DNA from: Methylobacter sp.
GTDB lineage: Bacteria > Pseudomonadota > Gammaproteobacteria > Methylococcales > Methylomonadaceae
DNA: 64,000 nt
Assembly: GCA_028716975.1 (NCBI GenBank)
Contig: JAQUOU010000007.1
Span: 1 to 64,000, forward strand
Reading direction: 5' to 3'
Below the pieces are notes generated by a model. That model did no database searches, was not told where the DNA came from, and was given only the letters and a program-made list of their open reading frames with translations. This document shows, piece after piece, positions 9,940 to 19,640 of this stretch. Both the position numbers and the translations under genes were made by a program. Each line of letters begins with the position of its first letter. Position 1 is the stretch's first letter.

Positions 9940-12158
9940 AAATAGTTTTTTTCTGCTTCCTGTCTTTTTTTATTAGCCCTCCGGCTTTTACGCTGGACAG
10001 TAATAATCTTTTACCCCCCGACCAAGCTTTTAAGATTTCTGCCAAGGCGCTTGCCGCCGACCTGATTGAAGTCTCGTGGGATATTGCCGAAGGTTATATG
10101 CTTTATCGCAATAACATGCGTTTTGAGTCTAAAACCGATTCGGTCAAATTAAGTGAGCCTGTCTTTCCAGAAGGCGAAACCAGGCATGATGAATTATTGG
10201 GAGATATTATTCATTATCGGAAGAATCTGAAAGTTCCTATAAAGTTATTAGCCCTCAGCGAGAACTCTTCCATACAGCTCCTAGTGCAATATCAAGGCTG
10301 CGCCGATATAGGTGTTTGCTACCGACCGCAGAATGCAACTTTAAATATTAGTTTGCCGGCTGCGCCTTCTGTTGTAAAAGCCGATCCGGTTAACCGGCTG
10401 GCGCCAGCAATCTCTGCATTAAAACTGAATTTGTTTGAAGACGAGTTATTACCGCCTGACCAGGCGTTTCAGTTTCTGGCGTCACTAAAAGATGCTAATA
10501 CACTGCATGTTAACTGGCAAATTGCTGACGGCTATTATCTTTACCGGGAAAAGATCCAGCTTGAATTGATGAATGCCGCCGGCACCCGGCTGGGAAGCTA
10601 TGCTATCCCCAGAGGTGTTCCCAAGCATGATGAAGCGTTTGGCCAGGTTGAAACTTTTCATAATGAACTCAGCTTTGACGTACCCCTTATTCGCTCGAAT
10701 ACTTCAGCGCAAACCATCACCCTGCAGGCAAAATACCAGGGCTGCGCCGACCGTGGCGTTTGCTATCCGCCCATGAGTAAAAAATTCGACCTGGAGCTTC
10801 CTGCGGTACAACAAATAGTGGCTGCACCGGCAGCGACCCAGCCTGCCTCGGTACTTTCCGAACAGGATCAGATTGTTCGGTCACTGCAACAGGATAGCTT
10901 GTCGATGACGTTACTCAGCTTTTTCGGTTTCGGCCTGTTGCTATCGTTTACCCCTTGTATTTTCCCCATGATTCCGATTTTATCGGGTATTATTGTAGGT
11001 CATGGCCATCGTATCGGAACGGCTAGGGCATTCCTTCTGTCACTCAGTTATGTTATTGCTTCCGCTGCAACTTACACAGTATTTGGTATCCTGGCTGCGC
11101 TATTCGGCAACAACCTGCAAACCACTTTTCAGCAACCCTGGATTATTGGGCTATTCAGTTCTGTATTTGTCCTGCTGTCACTATCAATGTTTGGCTTTTA
11201 TCACTTGGAATTGCCCAAATCCCTACAGGCCAAGCTGCATAACTCCAGTGAAAGGCATCGGGACGGCTCGCTCTGGGGCGCTGCCATCATGGGGGCATTG
11301 TCGTCACTGATTGTAGGCCCTTGTGTCGCCGCGCCACTGGCCGGCGCACTAATTTATATTGGCCAGACCGGAGATGCTGTCCTGGGCGGGAGTGCCTTAT
11401 TTATGATGGGGCTGGGTATGGGCGTGCCTTTATTATTATTAGGAGCGTCCGCTGGAAACCTGTTACCTAAAGCCGGAAACTGGCTGAATTCCATCAAAGC
11501 AGTTTTTGGCGTTATTATGCTGGCGGTTGCAGTCTGGATGCTAAGCCGTATTTTGCCGTCAGCCATCACCATGATGCTTTGGGCCATGCTGCTTATTCTT
11601 CCCGCCATTTATCTTAGCGCCATTGATCCATTACACGAAAACAGTTCCGGCTGGCGCAAGCTATGGAAAGGCGTTGGCGTAATGATGCTGGGTTACGGCT
11701 TGTTGTTATTGATTGGCTTCAGCATGGGTAACAGCAATCCCCTAAAGCCGCTGCAAGGATTGTCCTTGATCAATACACAAGCTGCGGAAAAGGGAATTAC
11801 TTTTGAAAGAGTCACCTCGTTAAGTGAATTGGAAGCCAGAATTCAGCAGGCAACAGCTAATAATCAGCGGGTCATGCTGGATTTTTATGCGGATTGGTGC
11901 ATCTCGTGTAAAGAAATGGAAAACTATACTTTCACGAATCCCAAAGTTAAACAGGCTCTGGAGGGTTTTGTATTACTACAGGCCGATGTCACTCAAAATT
12001 CAGAGGATGATAAAGCCCTATTGGCAAAATTCGGCCTGATCGGTCCGCCCGGCGTATTATTTTTTGGTGCTGACAATCAGGAAAATCAGTCACTAAGAGT
12101 TATAGGCTATCAAGACGCCGACACATTCATTAAAACATTGCAACTGGCCAAATTATGA
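9927..12158 (+). CDS. dsbD: thiol:disulfide interchange protein DsbD with duplicated alpha domain
   Basis: Carries reducing electrons from cytoplasmic thioredoxin across the inner membrane to periplasmic partners. The 743-residue protein has a signal peptide (about 1-22), two successive DsbD-alpha domains (about 25-150 and 173-295), the membrane domain (about 325-590) with cysteines in FTPCIFPM and VGPCVAAP, and a C-terminal thioredoxin domain with DWCISC. Each alpha copy begins LPPDQAF and has its own cysteine pair, QGCADIGVCY and QGCADRGVCY. E. coli DsbD has one alpha domain and about 565 residues, so the extra one explains the length. It overlaps cutA (13 nt) and the thioredoxin-like gene downstream (ATGA). 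Confidence 0.93.
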   Translation: MPLLKIVFFCFLSFFISPPAFTLDSNNLLPPDQAFKISAKALAADLIEVSWDIAEGYMLYRNNMRFESKTDSVKLSEPVFPEGETRHDELLGDIIHYRKNLKVPIKLLALSENSSIQLLVQYQGCADIGVCYRPQNATLNISLPAAPSVVKADPVNRLAPAISALKLNLFEDELLPPDQAFQFLASLKDANTLHVNWQIADGYYLYREKIQLELMNAAGTRLGSYAIPRGVPKHDEAFGQVETFHNELSFDVPLIRSNTSAQTITLQAKYQGCADRGVCYPPMSKKFDLELPAVQQIVAAPAATQPASVLSEQDQIVRSLQQDSLSMTLLSFFGFGLLLSFTPCIFPMIPILSGIIVGHGHRIGTARAFLLSLSYVIASAATYTVFGILAALFGNNLQTTFQQPWIIGLFSSVFVLLSLSMFGFYHLELPKSLQAKLHNSSERHRDGSLWGAAIMGALSSLIVGPCVAAPLAGALIYIGQTGDAVLGGSALFMMGLGMGVPLLLLGASAGNLLPKAGNWLNSIKAVFGVIMLAVAVWMLSRILPSAITMMLWAMLLILPAIYLSAIDPLHENSSGWRKLWKGVGVMMLGYGLLLLIGFSMGNSNPLKPLQGLSLINTQAAEKGITFERVTSLSELEARIQQATANNQRVMLDFYADWCISCKEMENYTFTNPKVKQALEGFVLLQADVTQNSEDDKALLAKFGLIGPPGVLFFGADNQENQSLRVIGYQDADTFIKTLQLAKL

Positions 12159-12670
12159 AACGTATGGCATTAATTAGCCTTGCCGCAGCCATTGCGTTAA
12201 GCGCAGGAATTATCGCCGCGCGATTTTTATCCCCTCTGGAAAAAGCCCACCCGTCACCGTTACCTGAGTTCAGCTTGCCCGATTTATCCGGTGTTCAACA
12301 CAACATTTATGAATGGCAGGGGAAAATCCTGATAATAAATTTCTGGGCAACCTGGTGTCCGCCCTGCCTGAAAGAAATTCCCGAATTTATTGCCTTACAG
12401 GAACAATATTCGAATAAAGGAGTGCAGTTTATCGGGATTGCCATTGATGAGCAGGAAGCGGTTAGCCACTATCTTAAATCAACCAAAATTAATTACCCTG
12501 TTTTAATGGGCGAAGATAAAGGCGTCGCGCTTGCCCATCAACTGGGCAATATTGTTGATGCTGTACCCTTCACCCTCGTAGTCGATCAGCACAGGCAAAT
12601 AATACACCGGCAGCCGGGTGAACTCTCTAAAGAACAGATATTAAAACTTATTGCTTCACTAATGAGATAA
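12155..12670 (+). CDS. TlpA/ResA-like periplasmic thioredoxin
   Basis: A 171-residue membrane-anchored thioredoxin-fold protein. Residues about 1-22 form a signal anchor; the active site WATWCPPCLKEIP is near residue 70, typical for ResA/TlpA/CcmG-like reductases. The cis-proline loop appears as AVPFTLV. The start overlaps the dsbD stop (ATGA), so it is probably a periplasmic client that DsbD keeps reduced, perhaps for cytochrome c maturation. Exact client proteins cannot be told. Confidence 0.88.
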   Translation: MKRMALISLAAAIALSAGIIAARFLSPLEKAHPSPLPEFSLPDLSGVQHNIYEWQGKILIINFWATWCPPCLKEIPEFIALQEQYSNKGVQFIGIAIDEQEAVSHYLKSTKINYPVLMGEDKGVALAHQLGNIVDAVPFTLVVDQHRQIIHRQPGELSKEQILKLIASLMR

Positions 12671-12844
12671 TTTCCTTTAAACGGTATTACCTTTTTTAAA
12701 CCAAAGCAGGTTAAATGCTCACAATGACAGTGAAATACTGAGGTAATGCCTTTATCTTCGGCTAAAAGCATAATATCTGGACAAAATCAGACAATTTAGG
12801 CAAAATTATCGATTAATTTTCATAATTTCACTGCATCTATATTA

Positions 12845-13291
12845 ATGGCGAATATTACCGTATTAAATGGACCTAATTTAAACTTGCTGGGTCTTCGCGA
12901 ACCCAGCCATTACGGAAATAAATCTCTGGCTGATATACAGCATACCCTTGAAGAAAAGGCCGCGGAGCTAAAGCATCAGCTTAGCTTTAATCAAACCAAT
13001 GCAGAACATGAAATTGTAGAGCTGATTCATCAGGCTTACGAAAATCACGTAGATTTCATCATTATTAATCCAGCCGCTTTTACCCATACCAGCGTCTCCA
13101 TCCGGGACGCCTTGCTGGCCACACAAATACCCTTTATAGAGGTTCATTTATCAAATGTCCACGCACGCGAACCTTTTAGAAAACACTCCTATTTCTCGGA
13201 TATTGCCCAAGGCGTTATCTGTGGACTAGGCGCAACAGGATACGAACTGGCCCTACTGGCCGCTCATCAGATATTAGCCGAGAGACTATAA
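12845..13291 (+). CDS. aroQ: 3-dehydroquinate dehydratase, type II
   Basis: Third step of the shikimate pathway, dehydrating 3-dehydroquinate to 3-dehydroshikimate. The 148-residue protein has the family start [17 protein letters not shown], the [16 protein letters not shown] segment and the catalytic His region [17 protein letters not shown]. It is followed 3 nt later by accB; aroQ-accB-accC is a common gammaproteobacterial order. Confidence 0.95.
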   Translation: MANITVLNGPNLNLLGLREPSHYGNKSLADIQHTLEEKAAELKHQLSFNQTNAEHEIVELIHQAYENHVDFIIINPAAFTHTSVSIRDALLATQIPFIEVHLSNVHAREPFRKHSYFSDIAQGVICGLGATGYELALLAAHQILAERL

Positions 13292-13294
13292 ACT

Positions 13295-13723
13295 ATGGAT
13301 ATTAGAAAAATAAAAAAGCTTATTGAGATTATCGAGGAATCCGGCATTGCCGAACTGGAAATCAAGGAAGGCGAAGAAGCGATACGTATTATCCGGTATT
13401 CTGCCGCTCCGGCACCTGCCGTTTATGCTCCAACAACCGCGACGGGAGCCCCTGTTCCGGTATTATTGCCAGCGGAAGAAAAAATTACCGGCCATGTCGT
13501 CAAGTCACCCATGGTAGGGACTTTTTACCGTTCCGCCTCGCCAGGCGCGAAAGTTTTCACCGAGGTAGGGCAATCCGTTCAGGTCGGCGATACCCTATGC
13601 ATCATTGAGGCGATGAAAATTCTTAATCAAATTGAGACGGATAAAAGCGGCACTGTCACTGCAATTCTGGTTGAAAACGCCGAACCTGTAGAATATGGTC
13701 AACCTTTATTCGTCATTGAATAA
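13295..13723 (+). CDS. accB: biotin carboxyl carrier protein of acetyl-CoA carboxylase
   Basis: Carries the carboxybiotin group for the first step of fatty acid synthesis. The 142-residue protein has the usual N-terminal helix ([20 protein letters not shown]), an Ala/Pro-rich linker (about 43-62) and a biotinyl domain with the modified lysine in IEAMKIL near residue 107. The consensus EAMKM is EAMKI here, a conservative change. It lies between aroQ and accC in one operon. Confidence 0.95.
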   Translation: MDIRKIKKLIEIIEESGIAELEIKEGEEAIRIIRYSAAPAPAVYAPTTATGAPVPVLLPAEEKITGHVVKSPMVGTFYRSASPGAKVFTEVGQSVQVGDTLCIIEAMKILNQIETDKSGTVTAILVENAEPVEYGQPLFVIE

Positions 13724-13741
13724 TCCGCAAACGGAAAGCAT

Positions 13742-15085
13742 ATGTTCGATAAAATAGTCATCGCCAACCGGGGCGAAATCGCATTGCGAATTTTACGCGC
13801 ATGCAGGGAATTAGGCATTAAGGTTGTGGCGGTTCATTCAGAAGCGGACCGGGATTTAAAACATGTACGCCTAGCCGACGAATCCGTCTGTATCGGTCCT
13901 GCCGCATCGGCCGACAGCTACCTGAATATTCCGGCTATTATCAGCGCCGCTGAAGTGACGGATGCGGAAGCCATTCATCCGGGCTACGGTTTTTTATCCG
14001 AAAACGCCGATTTTGCAGAAAAAGTCAACCAAAGCGGCTTTATCTTTATAGGCCCGACGGCTGACACCATACGCCTGATGGGTGATAAAATTTCTGCTAA
14101 AAATGCCATGCTCGCAGCAGGAATACCGTGCGTTCCCGGCAATAACGATCCCCTGACGGATGACCATAAAAAGAATTTGAAGCTGGCTCAGGAAATTGGC
14201 TATCCGGTCATCATCAAAGCCGCCGGCGGCGGCGGCGGTAGAGGCATGCGCACTGTGCATACGGAAGCAGCGTTATTAAACGCCATAGGAATGACTAAAG
14301 CTGAGGCAGGCAGTGCTTTCGGCAATGACACCGTTTATATGGAAAAATTCCTGGAAGACCCTCGCCATATCGAATTTCAGGTGATGGCTGATTCGCATGG
14401 CAATGCCATTCATTTAGGTGAGCGCGACTGCTCCATGCAACGCCGCCATCAAAAAGTAGTGGAAGAAGCGCCCGCTCCGGGCATCACTGAAGAGCTACGC
14501 AAAAAAATAGGCGAACGTTGCGCCAAGGCCTGTATCGATATCGGCTATTTAGGCGCCGGAACATTTGAATTCCTGTATGAAAAAGGCGAGTTTTATTTTA
14601 TAGAAATGAATACCCGCGTTCAGGTTGAACATCCGGTTACTGAAATGATTACCGGTTTTGACATTGTCAAGGAACAATTGCGTATTGCAGCGGGAGAGCC
14701 CTTGTCTGCAACGCAGGATCAGATCAAGATTAAAGGGCATGCGATTGAATGCCGGTTAAACGCGGAAGACCCCCGGACATTCATGCCCTGCCCAGGAACG
14801 ATTGACCAGTTTCATATGCCGGGCGGCCCCGGTATCCGCTGTGAGACGCACATCTACAATGGCTATAAAGTACCGCCGTATTATGATTCCATGATTGGTA
14901 AACTGATTGCCCACGGAGAAGACCGTAAAAGCGCCATTGCCCGTATGAACACTGCATTGAGTGAAATTATCATAGACGGTATTAAAACCAATATTCCACT
15001 CCAGCACGACATTATGAATGACAGCGCTTTCGCAGCAGGCGGGCAGAATATTCATTATCTGGAAAAGAAACTGGGTATTTATTAA
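13742..15085 (+). CDS. accC: biotin carboxylase subunit of acetyl-CoA carboxylase
   Basis: ATP-dependent carboxylation of the biotin on AccB. The 447-residue protein shows the N-terminal [15 protein letters not shown], the ATP-grasp glycine loop [12 protein letters not shown], the metal/catalytic segment [16 protein letters not shown] and the C-terminal biotin carboxylase domain. Length equals that of E. coli AccC (449). Start is 19 nt after accB with an AACGGAAAG ribosome site. A strong stem-loop follows at 15088. Confidence 0.96.
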   Translation: MFDKIVIANRGEIALRILRACRELGIKVVAVHSEADRDLKHVRLADESVCIGPAASADSYLNIPAIISAAEVTDAEAIHPGYGFLSENADFAEKVNQSGFIFIGPTADTIRLMGDKISAKNAMLAAGIPCVPGNNDPLTDDHKKNLKLAQEIGYPVIIKAAGGGGGRGMRTVHTEAALLNAIGMTKAEAGSAFGNDTVYMEKFLEDPRHIEFQVMADSHGNAIHLGERDCSMQRRHQKVVEEAPAPGITEELRKKIGERCAKACIDIGYLGAGTFEFLYEKGEFYFIEMNTRVQVEHPVTEMITGFDIVKEQLRIAAGEPLSATQDQIKIKGHAIECRLNAEDPRTFMPCPGTIDQFHMPGGPGIRCETHIYNGYKVPPYYDSMIGKLIAHGEDRKSAIARMNTALSEIIIDGIKTNIPLQHDIMNDSAFAAGGQNIHYLEKKLGIY

Positions 15086-15087
15086 TC

Positions 15088-15127
15088 AACGCTTGCAGGG
15101 GCGAAGTCATTCATCCCTGCAAGCGTT
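15088..15127 (+). terminator. stem-loop after accC
   Basis: AACGCTTGCAGGG (15088-15100) pairs perfectly over 13 bp with CCCTGCAAGCGTT (15115-15127), 14-nt loop, followed by TCATCTTGTATTTTCTT. The T tract is broken, so it may be a partial terminator between accC and prmA or protect the accBC message 3' end. Confidence 0.6.
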
Positions 15128-15174
15128 TCATCTTGTATTTTCTTAAAGCCCGCTACTTCATATACAAATCTTTT

Positions 15175-16053
15175 ATGGCCTGGCATCAGATTTCCGTTAT
15201 CACCGATGAAAACACAGCCCCTGAACTTGCTGATTATTTCAGTGATCTGGGAGCAGTTTCCGTCACTTATATGGATGCCGTAGATCAACCGGTTTATGAG
15301 CCTGCTATCGGCGAAACCAAAATATGGCGCAGCACGCAAGTTATTGCGCTTTATGAGCTGGACTCAGAACCGGCGCTCATCAAGACTTTGGTAGATACCC
15401 GGTTTGATGACGCCCTGCTGCACAACTGGCGCCAGGAGGAATTGGCCGATCAGGAATGGGAACGCGCGTGGATGGAATATTACCAGCCCATGAAATTTGC
15501 TGATAAGCTTTGGGTTTGTCCAACAGACCAGGGACGCTCTGAACCCGGTACGGTTTGCCTGACGCTGGATCCAGGCCTTGCATTTGGCACCGGCACTCAT
15601 CCAACTACGGCATTGTGCCTGCACTGGCTGGCCAGTCACGATTTAACCGGCAAAACCGTCATTGATTACGGCTGCGGCTCCGGCATTCTGGCAGTCGCCG
15701 CCATATTGCTGGGAGCCAAGGAAGTTCATGCGGTTGATATCGATCCGCAGGCATTAACCGCAACGGCTGATAATGCCTTAAAAAATCATGTCCAGGATAA
15801 AATCAAGTGTTTTCTGCCCGAACAGTTCTCGCCTTTTCAGGCGAACGTTGTTTTAGCGAATATTCTGGCTAAACCTTTAATCGACTTGTCCGAACAGATT
15901 TGCAGTTTACTTGTCCCAGGAGGCCAGATGGTCTTGTCAGGCATTTTGTTTGAACAGTCCGAGTCAGTTATGAGCGCTTATAAGCAGAACATAGACTTTG
16001 AACGTCCGGTGCAACAGGAAGAATGGATTAGACTGGAAGGCATCAGGCATTAA
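15175..16053 (+). CDS. prmA: ribosomal protein L11 methyltransferase
   Basis: SAM-dependent trimethylation of ribosomal protein L11. The ATG at 15175 (MAWHQISVITDENTAPELAD) is chosen over one 14 codons upstream because it matches the family start and gives 292 residues, against 293 in E. coli. The SAM-binding motif IDYGCGSGILAVAA is near residue 162, preceded by LDPGLAFGTGTHPTT, the PrmA signature, with NVVLANILAKPL as the catalytic region. Follows accC as in many gammaproteobacteria. Confidence 0.95.
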   Translation: MAWHQISVITDENTAPELADYFSDLGAVSVTYMDAVDQPVYEPAIGETKIWRSTQVIALYELDSEPALIKTLVDTRFDDALLHNWRQEELADQEWERAWMEYYQPMKFADKLWVCPTDQGRSEPGTVCLTLDPGLAFGTGTHPTTALCLHWLASHDLTGKTVIDYGCGSGILAVAAILLGAKEVHAVDIDPQALTATADNALKNHVQDKIKCFLPEQFSPFQANVVLANILAKPLIDLSEQICSLLVPGGQMVLSGILFEQSESVMSAYKQNIDFERPVQQEEWIRLEGIRH

Positions 16054-16058
16054 AAGTT

Positions 16059-16709
16059 ATGTTTACCCAATGCCCCTCTTGTCAAAAAACCTATCCGCTG
16101 ACCGTGGAAGAATTACGCGCCGGTCGAGGCATGATGAGTTGCAGGAATTGTTCGGCCAGGTTTGATGCATTGGAATTTATTAGCGAAACGGCTGCCGGCC
16201 CGTCAAAAATAATCTTCTCATCTCCTTTAATTTGGGAGCAAAAGAAAGCATCCGGCACGGTATATTGGAACGCCGGACTGATTATCGGCTTGGTGTTATT
16301 TATTGCTCAGATAGGTTATTTTGAACACTTCTCTTTCAGCCAGAATCCTGCTTTCCGTCCCTGGCTGATAAAAATATGCGGGCAAATAAAATGTGTCTTG
16401 CCGGCTTACGAGAAACCCGATGAATTTGCTGTAGCGCATGGCTCATTAGTCCCTTTACCCCACCAGGCAATCGCATTCAGAGCCGTTATCACTAATCAGG
16501 CGGCTTTTACGCAAGCTTATCCTGATCTCAAACTGACGCTTTTCAGCTATACCGGTGAACCTTTTGCCCGGAGAACTTTCCGGCCACTGGACTATTTGCC
16601 GGCAGCTTCCGGCTCAAAATTCATGGCTTCGGATGAAACAGCAGAAATCGGTCTGAACATTGCCGCACCGAAAACCAAAACTGGTGGTTATACGTTTGAA
16701 CTTATCTAA
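16059..16709 (+). CDS. zinc-ribbon membrane protein (DUF3426)
   Basis: A 216-residue protein with an N-terminal MJ0042-type zinc ribbon whose four cysteines are CPSC and CRNC (residues about 4-7 and 32-35), one membrane segment at about residues 69-89, and a C-terminal DUF3426 domain. The domain architecture is frequent in proteobacteria; the function is unknown. It begins 5 nt after prmA and ends just before rlmI, so it is part of the same transcription unit. Confidence 0.82.
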   Translation: MFTQCPSCQKTYPLTVEELRAGRGMMSCRNCSARFDALEFISETAAGPSKIIFSSPLIWEQKKASGTVYWNAGLIIGLVLFIAQIGYFEHFSFSQNPAFRPWLIKICGQIKCVLPAYEKPDEFAVAHGSLVPLPHQAIAFRAVITNQAAFTQAYPDLKLTLFSYTGEPFARRTFRPLDYLPAASGSKFMASDETAEIGLNIAAPKTKTGGYTFELI

Positions 16710-16713
16710 CAAA

Positions 16714-17910
16714 ATGCCTCATCCTGAAATTTATCTGAAAAAAAATGAGGACAAGCGCCTGCGCAAGGGACATCTATGGGTTTTCAGCAATGAAGTTGAG
16801 ACCAAACGCTCACCTCTCGAGCAGTTTTCGGCAGGCGACCTGGTTCATGTAAAAAGTGATGACGGCGCTGTCCTGGGGACTGCTTACATTAATCCGCAGA
16901 CATTGATTTGCGCGCGACTGCTGTCCAGAAAGCCCAATTTGAAATGCGGCGTCAATTTTTTTAAAGAGCGCCTGATTATTGCACTGGCATTACGCGAAAA
17001 ACTCTTCGACAAACCCTATTACCGCTTGATTTTTGGCGAAAGCGATGGCTTACCGGGTTTAGTTATCGACCGCTTTGGTCCGGTATTATCCGTACAAATA
17101 ACCACTGCCGGTATCGAGAAACGCAAAGACTCGCTTTTTTCCGCGCTGATCGAATTACTAAGTCCTGAAGCCATCATCCTGAAAAATGATAACAGCCAGC
17201 GGCAATTGGAAGGCTTGAGCCTGGAATCCGAAATAGTCTATGGACAGCTTCCTGAGCCATTGATTATTGAAGAAAATAATGCAAAATTTAAAATTGACAT
17301 TATCAATGGGCAAAAAACCGGCTGGTTTTATGATCACCGCAACAGTCGCGCCTGTGTGGCCGCTATTGCAAAAAATCAGCGGGTGCTCGATTTATTTTCT
17401 TATACCGGCGCCTGGGGAATTCCGGCCGCTTTAGCAAGAGCTGCCGAAGTCATTTGTGTTGATGCCTCGGACAGTGCTCTGGCGCTTGCGCTGGAAAATG
17501 CCCGCCTGAACAATATTCAGCATAAAATGCACTTTGTTGGTAGCGATGTGTTTGAATTTCTCAAACAGGCACGTCAGGAAAACCAGCTTTATGACATTAT
17601 TATTCTGGATCCTCCGGCATTAATTAAACGCAAAAAGGATTTTAAACAAGGTTATGAAGCCTATCGCCGTTTGAATCAACTTGCGTTGCAAGTTCTGGCC
17701 AAAAACGGCATATTAGTCTCTGCTTCTTGTTCGTATCATCTTAGCCATGAAAACCTGCACGAAATTTTACGTTCATCGGCGCGACACATAGACCGGCATC
17801 TGATATTTTTTTCTCGGGGTGGACAAGGGCCCGATCACCCGATTGATCCGGCAATACCTGAAACAGACTACTTGAAAACCTTTTTTTGTTCCGTATCATC
17901 AAGTTTATAA
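16714..17910 (+). CDS. rlmI: 23S rRNA (cytosine-C5) methyltransferase, RlmI-like
   Basis: SAM-dependent methyltransferase of the RlmI family (methylates 23S rRNA at C1962 in E. coli). The ATG at 16714 gives 398 residues (E. coli 396) and the expected N-terminal PUA domain (LKKNEDKRLRKGHLWVFSNEV). The Rossmann domain has VLDLFSYTGAWG near residue 226 and DPPALIKRKKD near 308, with SASCSYHL toward the end. An alternative upstream start inside the DUF3426 gene is unlikely. Confidence 0.9.
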   Translation: MPHPEIYLKKNEDKRLRKGHLWVFSNEVETKRSPLEQFSAGDLVHVKSDDGAVLGTAYINPQTLICARLLSRKPNLKCGVNFFKERLIIALALREKLFDKPYYRLIFGESDGLPGLVIDRFGPVLSVQITTAGIEKRKDSLFSALIELLSPEAIILKNDNSQRQLEGLSLESEIVYGQLPEPLIIEENNAKFKIDIINGQKTGWFYDHRNSRACVAAIAKNQRVLDLFSYTGAWGIPAALARAAEVICVDASDSALALALENARLNNIQHKMHFVGSDVFEFLKQARQENQLYDIIILDPPALIKRKKDFKQGYEAYRRLNQLALQVLAKNGILVSASCSYHLSHENLHEILRSSARHIDRHLIFFSRGGQGPDHPIDPAIPETDYLKTFFCSVSSSL

Positions 17911-17928
17911 TGTCGTTGAGGCATCTTT

Positions 17929-18123
17929 ATGTCCATTATAGAATATAAAGAATTCTACACATTTTGTGCTCTTTGCGGCCAACCAGTGGAAATTGAAGGC
18001 TTTACCCTAACGACTCCGGAAGCCCGGCAGCATTTTTGCTGCGCCGGCTGCCTAAGCCTTTACCAACTGCTGAATGAGAAACAACATATAACTAATTATA
18101 ACCCACCAACTACTACAAAATAG
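17929..18123 (+). CDS. small Cys-rich protein resembling the metal-binding domain of P-type ATPases
   Basis: A 64-residue protein with two cysteine pairs, FCALCGQPV (about 12-20) and HFCCAGCLSLY (about 35-45). This is the pattern of the short N-terminal metal-binding domain that precedes copper-transporting P-type ATPases (FixI/CcoI type), here as a separate protein. No ATPase gene is next to it. It lies 18 nt after rlmI and 14 nt before the unknown membrane protein at 18138, so the two small proteins are likely cotranscribed. A metal (perhaps copper) carrier role is inference. Confidence 0.6.
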   Translation: MSIIEYKEFYTFCALCGQPVEIEGFTLTTPEARQHFCCAGCLSLYQLLNEKQHITNYNPPTTTK

Positions 18124-18137
18124 AGGATATAAAAATA

Positions 18138-18701
18138 ATGAAAGCTTGCGATTCCTGTTCCGGCCGCGTTGAAATAGGCAAAAACCATAGACAACTTCCC
18201 GTGTGGCAAAGAGGCATAGGCATGATTCTGATTTACCTGCCGCTTGCCACCTTTCCTTTTGTTTTTATAAGCGCCTATCTTACCTACTTTCACTTGCGCA
18301 TGGTGGGTGGTAAAAACATTAAAACCTTATCTGATTTTATACCTGACCGGGCCAGTCATCGTTATAATCTGAAAAGCCAAATCACCATGGAAGGCTCTTT
18401 CAAAGCCAGCATGGCGCAATCAAAACTGTTCTGGATACTAAACTGCACATGGTACTGCCCGGTCAGTGTCGCTCTTTTTGAATGGCATGCCTATATGGTC
18501 AAAATCGTGGAAAACTGGTGGTGTCCATTTACCCATGAAAAAAAAGAGAGTTATAACGATGCCAGGATTGACAAATCATTCTGGCATTTATATCCCGAAG
18601 ACATTAGTAAACTGGAGAAAGAGGATTTGGATAATCCCATCTGGAATGAGTCGGCAGATACACTACCTGAAATTACAAGGCCCAAACTTAAAGTCAAATA
18701 A
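18138..18701 (+). CDS. unrecognised membrane protein with N-terminal CxxC
   Basis: A 187-residue protein I do not recognise. It begins ACDSCSG (a CxxC pair at residues 4-7), has a clear membrane segment at about residues 28-52 and a second hydrophobic, Trp/Cys-rich stretch at about 95-120 (FWILNCTWYCP, then ENWWCPF). The C-terminal third is acidic and soluble. AGAGGAT precedes the start. Together with the Cys-rich protein immediately upstream it could form a metal or redox pair in the inner membrane. Good coding character and its partner support it being real; function unknown. Confidence 0.6.
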   Translation: MKACDSCSGRVEIGKNHRQLPVWQRGIGMILIYLPLATFPFVFISAYLTYFHLRMVGGKNIKTLSDFIPDRASHRYNLKSQITMEGSFKASMAQSKLFWILNCTWYCPVSVALFEWHAYMVKIVENWWCPFTHEKKESYNDARIDKSFWHLYPEDISKLEKEDLDNPIWNESADTLPEITRPKLKVK

Positions 18702-19251
18702 CCTTGCCACTTGCACCTTGGCTCTTCACCTTATGCAAATAGCTGGTTATCAACCTGGCAATAACCTGATCCTGGCGCTCAGCGCGCCGGGAGCATTGTT
18801 TGCCTATCCCGGGAATTATGTAAATAATTCAGTGCAAACTTGACTGTATTTGCCATAGCAACTTCAAATACAGCTTTACAGCCGAAGGCTGATAAATAAG
18901 AACCCGGGGCTTCTCTCTAACGAGTTTAAGCACCCATCCCAGGCAATAGCCGGCGTCTCGATTTAATGCTCAAAGCATGCACAGAACTTTTTTAATTGTA
19001 GAAATATAATTAAAAACAAGTGGTTATAGCTATACAGCATACCTTTCTTGGGCATTGGCGAAAATTGTAGAGCTTCTACGAGAAGGTAAGCAGTGTTAGA
19101 ATGGCATGAAAACCTGAAGGTTGTTGTTTTTAAGCCTCGATTTAATAAATCGAGATATTAAAATAAATCAGCCGGACCTCTGTACTACCTAACACATAGC
19201 GCTGATTAAGTTCAGCCTTTGATTTTTCAATACATGATAGTGCTGTCTACT
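18702..19251. other. intergenic region before fis
   Basis: No convincing gene in about 550 nt. It contains an AT-rich stem-loop (TTTTTAATT...AATTAAAAA at about 18990-19017) and the palindrome at 19136-19154, listed separately. The dusB gene that often precedes fis is absent. Confidence 0.5.
19136..19154. promoter_or_regulatory. perfect 9-1-9 palindrome upstream of fis
   Basis: CTCGATTTA-A-TAAATCGAG is a perfect inverted repeat about 100 nt before the fis start. Its size and AT-rich centre suit an operator, but no regulator is identified; it could also be a small hairpin. Confidence 0.35.
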
Positions 19252-19572
19252 ATGGATAAATCTGAAAAAAGCGCTGAAATCATTAATATAGAGCGCAGAG
19301 AAATAAATATAGACCGCAGAGCCAAAGACCGCAGAAAGCAAATCTCTATTCCTTTGCCTGTGTATGTAAAACAGACAGTAGAGGTCTATTTTTCGCAATT
19401 AAACGGTCATGATCCTGTGGGATTGCATGCTATGGTCATGAGTGAGATTGAAAAACCATTGCTGGAAGCAGCGCTGGAACATTCCGGATATAACCAGACC
19501 AAAGCAGCTAAAGCGCTAGGCCTGAGCCGGAGCACCTTGCGCAAAAAAATGGATCAATACGGCATATTTTAA
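19252..19572 (+). CDS. fis: Fis family DNA-binding protein
   Basis: Nucleoid-associated DNA-bending protein. The ATG at 19252 (MDKSEKSAEI) gives 106 residues. The C-terminal helix-turn-helix (LEHSGYNQTKAAKALGLS, then RSTLRKKMDQYGIF) is that of Fis. The N-terminal part carries a charged stretch (RREINIDRRAKDRRK) not found in E. coli Fis, whose 98 residues start differently. It lies upstream of purH-purD, the usual fis-purHD order. Confidence 0.88.
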   Translation: MDKSEKSAEIINIERREINIDRRAKDRRKQISIPLPVYVKQTVEVYFSQLNGHDPVGLHAMVMSEIEKPLLEAALEHSGYNQTKAAKALGLSRSTLRKKMDQYGIF

Positions 19573-19640
19573 GAGCAGATTTAGTTTAATCTTTTCAGCT
19601 ACCCTTTATCACAACTTAAATTTTTTACGCAAACCTCTGC

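Noticed and set aside
18466..18843. 125-codon frame overlapping the end of the unknown membrane protein
   Set aside because: Most of it is an out-of-frame shadow of the 18138-18701 gene; the remaining tail has no features.
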